A stretch of 64,000 nt of DNA from the NCBI GenBank assembly GCA_011009095.1, contig VTPC01004670.1, positions 102,611-166,610 of the forward strand. The letters are read 5' to 3'. Both the position numbers and the translations under genes were made by a program. This document shows positions 24,261 to 35,984 of the stretch, one piece after another (positions within the stretch are counted from its first letter, which is position 1; each line of letters opens with the position of its first letter). The DNA is from Ignelater luminosus. Taxonomy: Eukaryota > Arthropoda > Insecta > Coleoptera > Elateridae. The notes under the pieces were generated by a model. The model saw nothing but the letters and a program-made list of their open reading frames with translations. It was not told the DNA's origin and did no database searches.

Positions 24261-26270
24261 CATAATTGAGTACAGATTAGCGTCTGTTAGATGCAGATAA
24301 TGCATCATTTTACTCAGAAGTAGCGCAAAATTACCTTTTCGAGTTAGTCATTTGTTATCAATTTGTTTCAAGTAAGAGATTAGTCAATTTAAGCAATGTC
24401 TACGTGATTTCTTGTATTTATTGTATGTGACGATGATGTGATGGTGTGATAAAAAAAGAAAAATAATCCCAAGAAGATATTTCCACTTTAGTAAACACGC
24501 TGATATAAAGAGAAATGCAAAAGGAGGATTTCTCAAACGTGAAATCTTTAAGATATGTAAAAAAAAAACTCAGCTTGCAATTTTTTCTGAATCCGGTTTT
24601 GTAGCAACTTTTTATGTTTCTATATTTTAGATTTTTTTTTCAAACTTCGACTTATAAAAAATGAAATACAGCAGCACAGCTTGGGACACAGTTATATTAC
24701 AGCAACGATAAATAATTGTGTAGATGGTTAAATCAAAACATGGTATTAACAGTTATTCTTCAATAAAGTTTCCTAAATATAAGATATTAAAAAAATTATT
24801 AAACTCTGCAACATTTATTTCTTCTGGAAAACGCGTTTATTGATCTCTAAGCGATCAATACTACAACAAAATTTTTCATTAAAATCTTTCTCTTTTAATT
24901 TTACTAATTACTCCCGATGGAATTGCGAGCAAAACAAAAAAAAAAGAAAACCTTTTGGAAGCTAACCAGGTAATGAAATTAAAGTGTCCATTACGTCATT
25001 ACAAACACCAACGATGACATAACATTCGTCAATAAAACACGACGAGTGAGCGTATACGCAAATTTACGCCCAAATGCCTCATTCTTTTGGGCGATTTAAC
25101 ATACACGTTGTTGCGTGGGCGGCTTGAATTTAAAGCATTTTCTTCAATAACACCACCATTTTCAGTTGTTTTGAAGCTCCAAGTTCATTTATCAGAAAAT
25201 ATGTTCTTAAAAAAAAAAGAAATCCAATTGAGAAAAAAATCTATTTTAACTTCATTCATTGTTAGATTATCTCCAGTTGACAAAAGGCTGGAAGTTATTC
25301 CGACTCACAATATTCCACGGTAAATCTTTCAAATTTAATTAAAATTTCAAAGAATCGAATAGAAAGAGAAGAGGGATCGAGACTTCATTCCTCGTTATTA
25401 AGGAAATTGAATGTTTTCCTTGAAATATTAATCTAGTAAAACTGGCATTACGAAATATTTACAGAAAACAAAAATAGGAAAAGAAGTAATATAACAGTTA
25501 GATGGGAATTTTATATGATAAACGAACGAAAACCGTAGCTGTAAAAATGTTTATGTTTTATCATACTGAAGTTGTCTGTCTGTTGGGAAATAGCCATATA
25601 GACGGGCAAGTTAAAAAAAAAGGTTTTAACACGTTCCACCTATCTATAAACCTGTCGCAATTTCGAGCTGATGTATGTATTTTATGCAAAACCAAGTCAT
25701 ATAGTAAAAGAAATTCTAATGACTAATAAAAATTCGTGTATCTGGAAATTCAATTAAAAATGGATAGTACACAGTGATCAACAGGACGTCAAAAAAATTA
25801 GAGCACAGAAGGTACCGTAACTAATTACATTTTTGTGACATTAAAAAGGTTCTTAAAAGCAAATTAAACAGAATGAGCTTTTTGAAGTGAAGATTGTTTG
25901 ATTGTTACCAGCTTTAAGATTGTCGTTTTAATATTAAAGAAGGAAAATTTTTCATTTCAAAGAAATAAATGTATTACATACTAATAAGGAATAGATGACG
26001 AAAACAAATATCTACTATTAGTTTAATGTAGGTAGATCAACGTATATAGAAAGAAAAAGTGTTACTCCTGTATTAATAATGGAAGAAAAATGTCAAGACA
26101 AGTTTTGCCTACACTAGAAATTCTGTGTGGGTTAATACTAGCTAAATAAATTTTAAATACGTGTTGTTCAACACACGTATTCCTCCTGACCTTAAAAATA
26201 TTCCGACACAACAATTACCTAATTTTTCAATAAAGTCGTTTTGGAAAAAGGGAAGAGCGGATTAAACTCA
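24260..26270. other. AT-rich gene-free stretch
   Basis: No recognisable exon or element. A small hairpin of the form ATACGTGTTG...CAACACACGTAT lies at about 26,158-26,182. Confidence 0.4.
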
Positions 26271-26276
26271 ACTTAC

Positions 26277-26387
26277 CACAGTCGTACTGGCAATATCCTC
26301 GATATCACTAAATTGAGATGTTTCAAATATATTTGAAGTCTGGTAACGGCTAAACGGGCTGACACTTGGCACTGTTACAATCATCAT
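26277..26387 (-). CDS. Candidate first coding exon, unrecognised gene
   Basis: On the minus strand two adjacent ATG codons (26,387-26,382) open a 37-codon frame that runs straight into a strong donor, GTG|GTAAGT, at 26,277/26,276. The peptide starts MMIVTVPSVSPFSRY and ends DIEDIASTTV; it is unlike low-complexity noise. The exon ends in phase 0. No downstream exon was identified at lower coordinates, so the gene is unnamed. The candidate exon at 35.8-36.0 kb also ends in phase 0 on the same strand, which would allow both to be alternative first exons of one gene. The exon is inferred from the ATG, the frame and the donor only. Confidence 0.4.
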
Positions 26388-26389
26388 AA

Positions 26390-27960
26390 TAAACAAAAAT
26401 GTCGCATTTGTTTTTAAAATTATTCAATATAATAATAAACAAGTGAAGAAAGGAAGAATAGCAACACGTTCATTATACAACAACCAGACTAGAACTACCT
26501 ACTCAACTAGACGTTGCCGATGATGGCAGATCGCGAGTAGTGGTCATGAAACAAGCAAAACTAAAAAGAGGAATCGACAACTTTTATGAATCGCAAGAAC
26601 CGGTGTTTAAAATTCATAACGTGGTAAGTATATAAAAGGAGTCAGTCGACGACATGCAATTGAAAATTCCTTTCATTATCTTACGACATAGAAATATAAA
26701 AATGAAGAGGTTAAAGTTGAACGAATCGTGAATAAACAAATATAAACATTATTAGTGCGTTAATTAGAAAGACTTCAGGAAAAACAAAACAAATGAACAA
26801 TTTGTAAATAAACAAAAATAACATGAAAGGAGCAAAAATAAAAAGAGTTACAAGTCTCAACAATACCTGGAAGTTCAACGCTCTCACCTTTATTATTGGA
26901 TTTTCTATTATGAAGATTTAAGTGCTACGATAAAACTAGCTTCGGAGGAAAAATAGTACATAATGAAATTCTACAAAAATCCGATCGAAATACAACCATT
27001 TACTTGACGTTATTTAAATTGCGACCTTGAATTCATAATAACCGCAATTGGTTATTAAGGTTGTATAGCCATTTTATGTATTTTTTTTTCATTTTATAAT
27101 CACCGCGTTTAATAAATGAGTCCAGGAGTGTTATGAATTTACTTTTTTCAAACAGGTTCAACAGGGTTTACAAGATAATCAATCTCATTAATTATTGGGT
27201 ATTGATTTGTCAGTTTTCATTTCGTATCACTCGTAATTTAAACAGTAATTTTAAAAAAACATTGTTTACAACTGTATTATACTCAGATTTTCTTGTTAGA
27301 AATTCATGAGTTTTCATTTTTATCATCCCTTTGGTGCACCACACTTTTACTTTTGATTCAAATACATTCATAGGTGACTTTAATTGTTTTAGTATCTGTT
27401 TATGTACACATTTCAGCCATCTAAACTGCTCTTGGTTTCATAAACAGCAGCCCATGAAGATAAAATTCAACATAACCCTACAATGTTACAAATCCAAAGT
27501 TGCGGTCTTATTTCATAATCAAATTACAATGTACTCTGTTACCATAGACAACTTAGCATGCCGGCAATCATAATACGGAGGTTAGTGAATGAATGTACTA
27601 TACCTAATGTGCAATAATTGAATGTTTGGCAAGGTTCAAAACCAGCAGGAATAGTTTGTACTTAAAACTATGCTGATGTTTGTCTAAAAATCATATCTAT
27701 CCAAGATGTGTTCCCTTCTCCTAGTCAGTATAGAATAAGCTTCAAAATTGTGTTAATAATCGTTTACATAGTGTGTCATTTTAGTAGCTCCTCAAGGTAT
27801 TTCAAGCTAGCTGGGTGCAGTTACTTCAGAGATCACCCATGCTCAAATCATGTAGAGTTCAGTATTTTAGGAGCCCGCTTCGCCGTACTTTAACCAGTTT
27901 TCAAAAAACTATCTTCATGCAAAAAAAGAGAATAATCTGCAAAGAATTAAAAAATATGGT
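26390..27960. other. Gene-free stretch upstream of the candidate exon
   Basis: It may hold the 5' leader and promoter of the candidate minus-strand exon at 26.3 kb. A plus-strand TATAAAAG occurs at 26,631 but points away from that exon. Nothing else is recognisable. Confidence 0.35.
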
Positions 27961-27961
27961 A

Positions 27962-28292
27962 CAGTAGAACCTCTTTAAGTAGGATCAACTGGGACCGGAG
28001 CGAATCCGATATAACTAAAATCCGAATTAAACGGAGCATGTGAAAAAACAATACAAGACAACATACTTACAAGCGTTTCCTTTATATTAAACAAAAAAAC
28101 ACGTTTGAAATATTTACACATCGCTTTTATTATACAATAAACACATGCGTACAGTAAAGTTTATTTGCTAAAAAAGAAGCTCTTAAGCTTCCGCTGCGTC
28201 AGTTTAGCGCCATTCTGTTTTATAATTCCTAAATTGGTCCGGGTTACCCGGAGATCCAAATTAAAGAGTGCCGACTTAACGAGGTTCTACTG
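27962..28292. mobile_element. pogo/Tigger-like MITE, 331 bp
   Basis: The left end CAGTAGAACCTCTTTAAGTA and the right end, inverted as CAGTAGAACCTCGTTAAGTC, are TIRs of over 20 bp. TA duplications occur at 27,960-27,961 and 28,293-28,294. The CAGTRGAACC terminal motif is typical of pogo/Tigger-family elements. Subterminal GATCC/CCGAATTAA motifs recur near both ends. No transposase fragment remains. Confidence 0.8.
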
Positions 28293-28294
28293 TA

Positions 28295-28700
28295 GAATGG
28301 ATTTATTAGATCAAAATGAAAACGTGTAAAAGTAGCTTTCCCGAAAACCACTGTCGTGTGGATTTTTTTAGTCGGTGTTATCATACCAAAACGCTTAACT
28401 TCATTTGCAGAAGCAGAAAGTAATCACTTCACTTTGATATCGCTGAAGAAACCCAAATAGTAACGAATTTACCACGAAACCTGTGAAAAACTATCAGTTT
28501 CAGGTCAAGATTATTTTTTAGAGAAAGAGTTTCACATCATAACCAAGACAAAACTTAAATGTCGCATTCGTTTTCACGTCTTGACAGTCAGAATAGTTTT
28601 TAATCTTTCAGGCTAAATACTACAATTCAAAAAACCAACTCCAATGACTATTAGTGGTGTTCCTTAAATGCGTCGCGTTAACTTTTCCATTTTTTCTTAA
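28295..28700. other. Short gene-free stretch
   Basis: AT-rich sequence with no recognised feature. Confidence 0.4.
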
Positions 28701-29720
28701 CCAAGCCAAGTCCTCCCAAGGCCACCAGCAACCTTAACCTTCTCAAACAAGCTACGAATATACAAAAAAAACGGTCCGGTTTCGCACTCACAGCGTTGCC
28801 AGATGTGGCCATTTGAGTTACTTCAGACGATCTTGCGAATGGCGGCTGTTTTGGCTGCTTAAAGTGGTCGCAAGTGTTCATATGGAATAGCAAATACAAA
28901 ACATTTTGAGTGTAGCCTGTTTTTTCGCCGAGTCTTTTTCAAAGTATAACTTTTGTACGTTGATATTAACGAGAGTATTGTTTTTCGATAACTAGCTGAA
29001 TACCTGTAGTCTTACGGTTTTAACTCTACATAGTAAAAGTAATAATAACAATAATAATGGGATTTACACTACAGATAAAGTTTTTTAGAAATTGAAAAGT
29101 GAAATCTGATTTTATGAGATTGGCGACTTTGGCTACTTGACCAGAAACATTTGGTTATTTGCTTTGGAAAAAAACACTTCCCAAAGCCACCGGGTAGCGG
29201 TCGACGGTGAGGACTCGATTTCTGTTCGTCCTCTTGAAAATACTACACAATTAAATGGGCCGGGTTTCACTCTTCAGAGGGCAACCTGCGGAGCCCTTCG
29301 CTAAGTTTCCAACTGTTTGGTTCTCCCACGGCCCAAGGCCCAAGACGATGTCCTATAATCGAATTTTGCCTTCCCTTAACTTTACTGAAGAAGACATGGA
29401 TACAGGTCAAGCTGCATCCTCCCAAGAGCCACCGGCAGCATTAACTTTCTTAGACAAGCTATAAGTATACATAAAAATTGGCGCGGTTTTGCATTCCTAT
29501 AACCAACGGATGCGACCTTCTCGAAGTAGTCATACATAAAGCCGAGCCGGACTTCCAGAGTCGCCAGAAGCGGTCGATGGTCGGGTTTCGTTATCTATTA
29601 ATATCTTCTTGATAAAGCTATAACCGGGCTTATCCTCTCTAGCGGATTACCGCAGATAGCCTCCGTCGAGTATCTATCTCTTTATCACCTTCTCGAAAAA
29701 ACAATAGACGTAAACAGGTT
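28700..29720 (+). repeat. Degenerate repeats with CCAAAGCCACCGG core
   Basis: At least four diverged copies of an ~80-nt unit occur here. They start near 28,712 (CTCCCAAGGCCACCAGC), 29,170 (TTCCCAAAGCCACCGGG), 29,417 (CTCCCAAGAGCCACCGGC) and 29,551 (TTCCAGAGTCGCCAGAAG). Each is followed by a CTTCTTGA-AA-GCTAT segment and then by a CGGTTTCGC-like segment. Spacing is irregular. The short frames covering these copies look like by-products; whether the unit once encoded a protein repeat is open. Confidence 0.45.
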
Positions 29721-31000
29721 AGACTTCGATTTTAATATAGTTGACCAGATTATTTTCTGCAATTACATTCACTATAACTCCATTATCCCTAAAACTTGAT
29801 GGCAGCCACTTAGAAAATAACTGCTATATGAGGTAGATCTGGTTAAATTGAAAATTGCCAGTTGTCGCAAAGACCTTATGAATAACGGTAAGCAATTTTT
29901 CTTAAGGGAAGGAAATCAGTTTATTCTTAGTGTGTTTATTAAAATTGATACGCCTCGTGAAAGATGTTGAATGCAGTATTCATAATTGAAAGAGTAGAAA
30001 GAAGCTTTAAAGCACTTAATCCTGAAGAATCGTTCTGCATCGGTAACCGTTGTTGGACAGACATGGAATGTTGCCATAGACCACCGAATATCTTTGTGTA
30101 GCGTTTACAATCAAGTGATGCAAAAGAGGTTGGCGCCCAAATATTTTCCTAAGCATCTGCAACTAACTAGAACTCTTCACTACTTAGCGCTATAGTATGT
30201 AACGCTGAGTCTGAAAAGAATCACGACAGTTTCCATTAAGGAATTTTGGGTGTTGCATTCGAAGGTGGTATTATTAGAAACGACAGTGAGAGTGCACCAA
30301 TGATCGTCAGAAAATACACCTTTTTACAAGAAATTAAAAATGGCATATTTTAACAAGATAATGCTAGACTCCATACGGTACATTAAATGAGGATAACATA
30401 CAAATGCTTTCATGCAGGCATTTCTCATTTTTAAATCTCCTTCTCTCACCGTAAAATAGGACACATTAAACGTACTTGATGCGTCTCAAAAGAGGCCTGT
30501 AGCAAATAAACCATTAAAATGGAAGAGCGTATTGTGTTTGATAAAGAAACGAGTTTGAAGAATCCAATCGACTGAGAAAGGTCAATAGGAACGTCTAGGT
30601 CCAGAAAGCTCAGTTTGAATCAGGATTGGTTTGATCCAAATCAAAGCTGCGCAGTGGTCCAACTTAACAGACTAGTCCATGTAAGTTTTATCCCTACCAC
30701 CTTGCTCAATTCGTCAGTGCCAAAAGAACCTTTTAGAAGTGTTCGCGACCACTTTGCGAGGTCGCGACTCCCACGTTGAGAATTACTGCTCTAGAAAATC
30801 TCATTCTACTATTACTTTTAACGTAAACAGTTAGAATGAAGAGAAAACTTATCTTACTTCGCCTCACTGTGAATTTGCAGAATCTTTACTTACTTATTCG
30901 TGTGTCTTAATGACTTAGCTTTGCTTTCTGCAATCTTTGTTCAAGTAAAGCTGTTTAAGCGCTATGTGAACATGAGTCATCAGTGTCAGCTCGTACAATT
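29720..31000. other. Gene-free stretch
   Basis: No exon, RNA gene or bounded repeat was recognised. Confidence 0.4.
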
Positions 31001-31002
31001 TC

Positions 31003-31339
31003 TTAAGTTGTGTTGTACATACGCGTGCTCGTGCTCGCCAGGCTTGCCGACTCGTGAGTGCATCGTCTACATTTAAACGTTTAGTTCGTCTTGAGACTTG
31101 GATTCGGAAGGTCAGGTGGTTTGCGAGCCAACTAAATAAAATTAAATTCCCTCCACAGACTTGCGAGTCTAGACACGCTTTTTCTATGAAGTACCGACAC
31201 TGGAGAGAACCTGGCGAGCCAGCAGCTCGTGCGCGCAGGACGGCTTGTCTCGCGGCTCGTTATCTCGTACACATTATGCACGAATTGCGCGTCCGAGCGC
31301 GAGCACGAGCACGAGCAGACGTATGTAGACGCGGCTTTA
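31003..31339. mobile_element. CpG-rich foldback/MITE
   Basis: The left arm TACATACGCGTGCTCGTGCT (from 31,015) and the right arm, inverted as TACATACGTCTGCTCGTGCT (about 31,308-31,327), are complementary. The interior is strikingly GC- and CpG-rich compared with the flanks. The arms extend outward imperfectly. No target duplication could be fixed, so the superfamily is unknown. Both overlapping open frames are by-products of the composition. Confidence 0.5.
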
Positions 31340-31479
31340 GATAATACGAGTGACATTCGCAGTGTTACCGGTAGTGCTGGGAACACTTAATTCGGAATAA
31401 CGAATAAAATGACAGAAACTGTCTAAATGTCGCCAATAACGGTACGAAAATAGCTAACTTCAAACATTCTTGAAATAAT

Positions 31480-31632
31480 GCTTGTGTTCACAAGCTGTAA
31501 TCCCACCAACGCGCTACCAGCAGTGGTGATTATGCACTATCAGTAATTACTTGCTTGCAAACGAGTGCTACCAACTGTCCAGCAATTTTATGTTGCTAAT
31601 AGATAATTTTTCCGCTTGCTTGTGAACACAAG
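31480..31632. mobile_element. Short MITE with CTTGTGTTCACAAG ends
   Basis: GCTTGTGTTCACAAGC at 31,480 and its inverse GCTTGTGAACACAAG at about 31,618-31,632 bound a ~153-bp segment. The terminal motif is itself palindromic. Flanks AAT/ATT are not a clear duplication. Confidence 0.5.
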
Positions 31633-32254
31633 TATTCTTTTATGCTGTAGGTAAAAATCATCAACCAACAGATGGCATTAAACTTCGTCAAAATGTATCA
31701 AAATAGCGGAGAAAAGGGAGATTATAGCTATAACCAACGTTGCCAAAGCTGGCATAAATTTCCAAATCTGAAGATTTATAATATCTATTAGTGTTTCTAA
31801 CGATATGTTTCAATGTTGTGGCAACAATGTGATCACCCCCCACGACGATGGAGTTTTCCTCCAAGATCCGTAAATAATAGCATATTGTAAAAGGTAGGTC
31901 ATCCTATACGTTTCCCCCAACAAGTTTGATCACAAATGCCAACTAATACCGAGAAATACCTTCAAGACTACCGTCAAGGCAATCAATTTTTAACAATTTC
32001 CTGATTTCCAACATAAATTGTCATAAAATAGTGAAAATAACATTACCTATGTTAATATAATCTTAATCTTCTGGATCACAAATGGTTTCTAATAGAAAGA
32101 CCTACCTTTCACAGCACACCAGCATTATTTACAGATTTTGACTTTTCTCCAATATGTTTCCAAGAAAATATGCAACAAATGGAAAAATCTTTATTATCAA
32201 TTTTTCAGAAAACTTGTTTATATATAGTATGTCCCCAGATTGAGTTTACAAGAG

Positions 32255-32845
32255 GAAAAACTTTTTATCATTAGTTTTAGGGTAAAATGTTATTCTTGAT
32301 AAAATTTTCTGCTTGTTTCGAAACCTCCAATAATGGTAATATAATTTTGATGTTACCAACAATAATGAAGAAAATGAAAAAAAAACCGCATTATTTTAGA
32401 ATAAAAACCGACTAAGTTCAAATTTACTCAAAAATCAGATTGCCATGTTTGAACGCACCTGCAATTTTTTTCAATAAAAAAGTGACGGAGCTTCAAATTT
32501 GTTAAAAAATTATGTTAGCTGTTTTTGCGGGTGCAGTTCAAACCTGGTAACCTGATTTTCGAGTAAATTTGGAACTTGACCGTTTTTTTATTCTAAAATA
32601 ATAGTTTTTTAAATTTTTTTCATTATTGTTGGTAACATCGAAATTATATTATCATTATTGGAGGTTTCATAACAAGCAGAAGATTTTATCAAGAGTCACA
32701 TTTTGTCCTTACTCCAAAACTTCCAATAACAGAAATAAAACTTTGATTATTATCAACAATAATAAAGCAAACTCAAAAAAACATTTTTCCATTAAAAAGC
32801 GACTAAGTTGCAAATGTACTCAAAATTTTTTATTTTAGCCTAATA
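32255..32845. repeat. Three-armed repeat: inverted pair plus direct third copy
   Basis: A ~200-nt segment (about 32,255-32,475) containing CCTCCAATAATGGTAATATA and GACTAAGTTCAAATTTACTC is followed by its inverse (about 32,520-32,730). A third, more diverged copy in the first orientation follows at once (about 32,725-32,845). The first two arms could form a long hairpin with a ~45-nt loop. No TIR or target duplication distinguishes a transposon end. Confidence 0.6.
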
Positions 32846-32984
32846 AATTCCCTTTTTTAATATCATCACTAATTTCCCCACAAAGTTCAAAAATCCCTCA
32901 TTTGGGGAAAAATCTTCTTACCTGGCAACGCTGCAGTACTCACAACGTATCTTCAATTTTCACTTTGTACCTCTTTCCAGAGCC

Positions 32985-33825
32985 CTGCACGAGCCGAAAC
33001 TTTCAGGCCCGGCCCGACTGGAGACAAATTTGACGCGGCCCAAAGAAATCCCGGTAACTTTTTGATCGGCCCGAACAGCTTAAAGCTTTATTCACAACCT
33101 CAAAATTAGCACTTAAAATTAATACCTACAATTAATTAAAGTGATCATTTACAATTGGCAAAATTAATCCATAAAATACATATATGGAGTGTCACCTATT
33201 GAGTAACAGTAAAATTCATAACAGAGAGCAACTGCGCGATACATTTTCCTTCTTCTCAAATTCATCATTGCGGATAGCAGGAACTATTACACAACTAACA
33301 ATGTAAACAAATTCGACGTAATCTTTTAAAAGTTCTAACCTGTAAAACTGAAACAAGCAAAATGATAGTTCAGTGCAAACTTCTACGTTAAATGTTAATT
33401 TTAATGGCTAATTCTGGACGTTGTGAATGCTAACAGTTGAAAACATTACACAAAGCGTTACGTTAATTAACGAGTATTAATTTTAAGTACTAATTTCGAG
33501 GTTGTGAATAAAGCTTAAGAGGCCAAAACGGCACGAGAAGTCCAAAAGACCCGAGGGATCAAAACGTCCCCATAGACCCGAAGGGCCGATAGGCTCGAAC
33601 AGCCCTACAGACCCGAGAAGCCCGAAGGGCCGAAAGATCAAAACGGCCCGCTAGACCCGAAGGGCCGAGATGTCATAATGGCCTTACAGACCTGAGAAAC
33701 TCGAAAAGTCCAAAAGGCCCGATGGGGACGACAGGCTCCAACAGCTTGACAGACCCGACAAGACTGAACGGGTTGAGAGCCCGATAATTTTTTTAACTGA
33801 GGCCCGGACCGACTAGGTATTAGAT
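32985..33825 (+). repeat. GC-rich 10-bp-periodic repeat element, interrupted copy
   Basis: The left end CCCTGCACGAGCCGAAACTT aligns over ~95 bp with the copy at 22.8 kb. The interior is a ~10-bp-periodic array of GACCCGAAGGGCC type. The right end AGCCCGATAATTTTTTTAAC matches the other copy's AT end. A 432-bp Harbinger-like MITE (33,084-33,515) splits it. The start CCAGAGCCCTGCACGAGCC looks like an hAT terminus, but the right terminus is too worn to confirm an 8-bp duplication. Confidence 0.6.
33084..33515. mobile_element. PIF/Harbinger-like MITE, nested
   Basis: The left end AGCTTTATTCACAACCTCAA and its inverted right-end counterpart AGCTTTATTCACAACCTCGA begin an ~55-bp TIR with few mismatches. 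Both sides are flanked by TAA (33,081-33,083 and 33,516-33,518), the 3-bp duplication expected for PIF/Harbinger. It has no coding capacity and sits inside the GC-rich repeat, so it is the younger insertion. Confidence 0.8.
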
Positions 33826-33829
33826 TTTT

Positions 33830-35840
33830 TCTTTTTTGCTAGGATGCTCTATTTTAGTGAGTTATAAAAATAGCCAAAATCCGTCTTCCACTGCTTATAA
33901 ACAGTGGGAGACGAATTTTGTTTTTTTTTATTTATCTAGGTATTCATGTACCGGAACATCGAATATCTTCAGAAGTCACGTGACCACTAATTTAAAAGTC
34001 AGATTTAAACGAATGTGTTCACATTAGCGGCGCCGCGTATTGCTTTCTCGCAGAGAAGAGTATCCTTGAATTCTCGAATTCCAATTTCAATGGTGTTGGG
34101 CAAGTTGCTGATGCTTATGTCTTTTCCATTTCTCTCTATCTTAGTTTTTATTATACAATGCGCAACCTGTGACGTCACGTGAATGCGTTGCACGGCATGT
34201 GAACTTCAGTGTCCATATTTGCTGAAGTCTGCATGCTTCATGTTATACTAGTGTGCGGCCGCCCTTAAATTTGAGTAATTTGCCGAGTTCATTTTTCAAT
34301 TATAAAAAATACAGAGAGCCATGACTTATTGATATTTCAATAGCGTACTTGATAATGAGAATAAAAATATTAAATTGTCAAATACAAACAAATGAGGTTA
34401 AGTATAAGGTTAAATTATTAAGAAATGACATTTGTAACAATTATTTTGCTTTTCTCTTAATCAAGGCAATTTCTACGATTTTTAAAAATAAACGTATTCA
34501 ATCTCAAGATGCAGCATAATACGCAATGCCCTACATCTATAACAGCAAGTAGGAAGTGACCCTTTTTTTTATTGTACACCTTCTAGAGGGCTATTATCCT
34601 AACCTCGTGAAATAAAAAGGGAAACAAAATAAGAAGAGATTTAAATCTCTGCGGATTTGCAAGCTCGTCAGTAAAAATTCGGGGAAGATTTTTGCTAAAA
34701 AGCTTTTATTTCGTTGAATTCAAAGGATGATATCGACAATTTTTATATTTTTCTATTATAGCGAAGCACTTCATCTTATCTAACAAAAAATTTAGCAGAT
34801 AACTATCGGCAAGACCATGGAATTCCAATGTAGTCACACGAATTAATTCGCTGTTTTTTCTTCTTTATTGAGCAAAATTAAATTCTTTATTACAAAAACA
34901 ACGTTAGTCATCTCATTACTATATTTTATAAAATGACCGTTTCAGTTAGAAAATTTTTATATTTAAACAATACTTTAAAATACCTACGACACATTTTTAT
35001 TTACATAAAACCAACAACTAGTCAGTTACATCACCTTAAACTATTATTATTATTATTAGGTAAATAATTCCTTGGCCGAAAAGAATGACCTAGAATGCGT
35101 TTAGTGTAAAATATGTATTTTTTCCAGTCTAGGTCTACACTGATTCGTGATCAATAAGTTTTTAATATTTTCTGGAATCTGATAACTGTTACCTATTTTC
35201 AAGGTCCTTTAACATTAATATTATTTGACAATTTAAGCGAATAGGTAATCAAATTAATCAAAATATAAATGTATGTACATCGCGGTATTAATAGGAATTA
35301 TGTCACAACAATAATTTCTTGGTCTGTAGGTTGCTTTATGGCAAAACAAGAATACTTTTTTCTAAATGGGTGGTACCGCGTATAAAGATTTAACGTGGGT
35401 TGTTTGTATTAAACAGCAATTTTTAAATAAAACTTAAATACACAACTGAATTATTGTTTGGTAAGAAACACTTCGAGACCAAGCATTTGCCTAGTCTCTA
35501 TTACAAAATGGAATATTCGTTGCATCAACATAAACTAAGAATATGTAAATATTACAAAACGCATAAACGAAGGGGGCACATCGCATCAATTGCACCATCA
35601 CGGTGCTATTTAAAGTCCGTGGGCTCCGAACTGATTATCGCTGCATGCACAGCTGATTCACCTACTTTAGAATTTTTGTGTCTAAAAAGCTTCAAACGAT
35701 CCGGAAGGAATTAGTTTTACTAGGAATAAAATTAGTCTTCAATTAAAATGATTAACGTTCTACCTAGATATTCTGCGAATAAAAAAACAGATGTCCAAAC
35801 TCGGGGCAAATTAGTAGAGTGGCAAAGGATGAAATCATCC
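33830..35840. other. AT-rich gene-free stretch
   Basis: No recognisable exon or bounded repeat. A TGACGTCACGTG motif near 34,170 is a CRE/E-box-like palindrome without supporting context. Confidence 0.4.
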
Positions 35841-35843
35841 TAC

Positions 35844-35981
35844 CTGTCTCGTATCGTAGGCATCTTGCATATCCATGTCGGGTCGTCTCTCGTCTCCTCG
35901 ATCCATTTTCGATTCCATATCCACTTCGGCTCGTGTTTTACTGTTATTTTTCGAAAATATTCTCGAAAGAGCACTCCACAT
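35844..35981 (-). CDS. Candidate first coding exon, unrecognised gene
   Basis: On the minus strand ATG at 35,981 follows an in-frame stop directly upstream. It opens 46 codons that end at a good donor, CAG|GTAGGA (35,844/35,843). The peptide begins MWSALSRIFSKNNSK and ends DMQDAYDTRQ, with an acidic/basic middle. The exon ends in phase 0. Codon content is not AT-biased noise, and the region just upstream (36,000-36,260) is locally richer in CpG, as at a promoter. I do not recognise the protein. Downstream exons would lie at lower coordinates, possibly beyond the window. The candidate exon at 26.3 kb could be an alternative start of the same gene. Confidence 0.45.
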
Positions 35982-35984
35982 TCA

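Noticed and set aside
34251..34266. GCGGCCGCCCTT resembling cloning-vector sequence
   Set aside because: The match is only about 12 nt and the flanks are ordinary genomic AT-rich DNA, so chance is the simpler reading.
35454..35714. 86-codon plus frame
   Set aside because: It opens at a TTG, has no splice or start context and resembles no protein.
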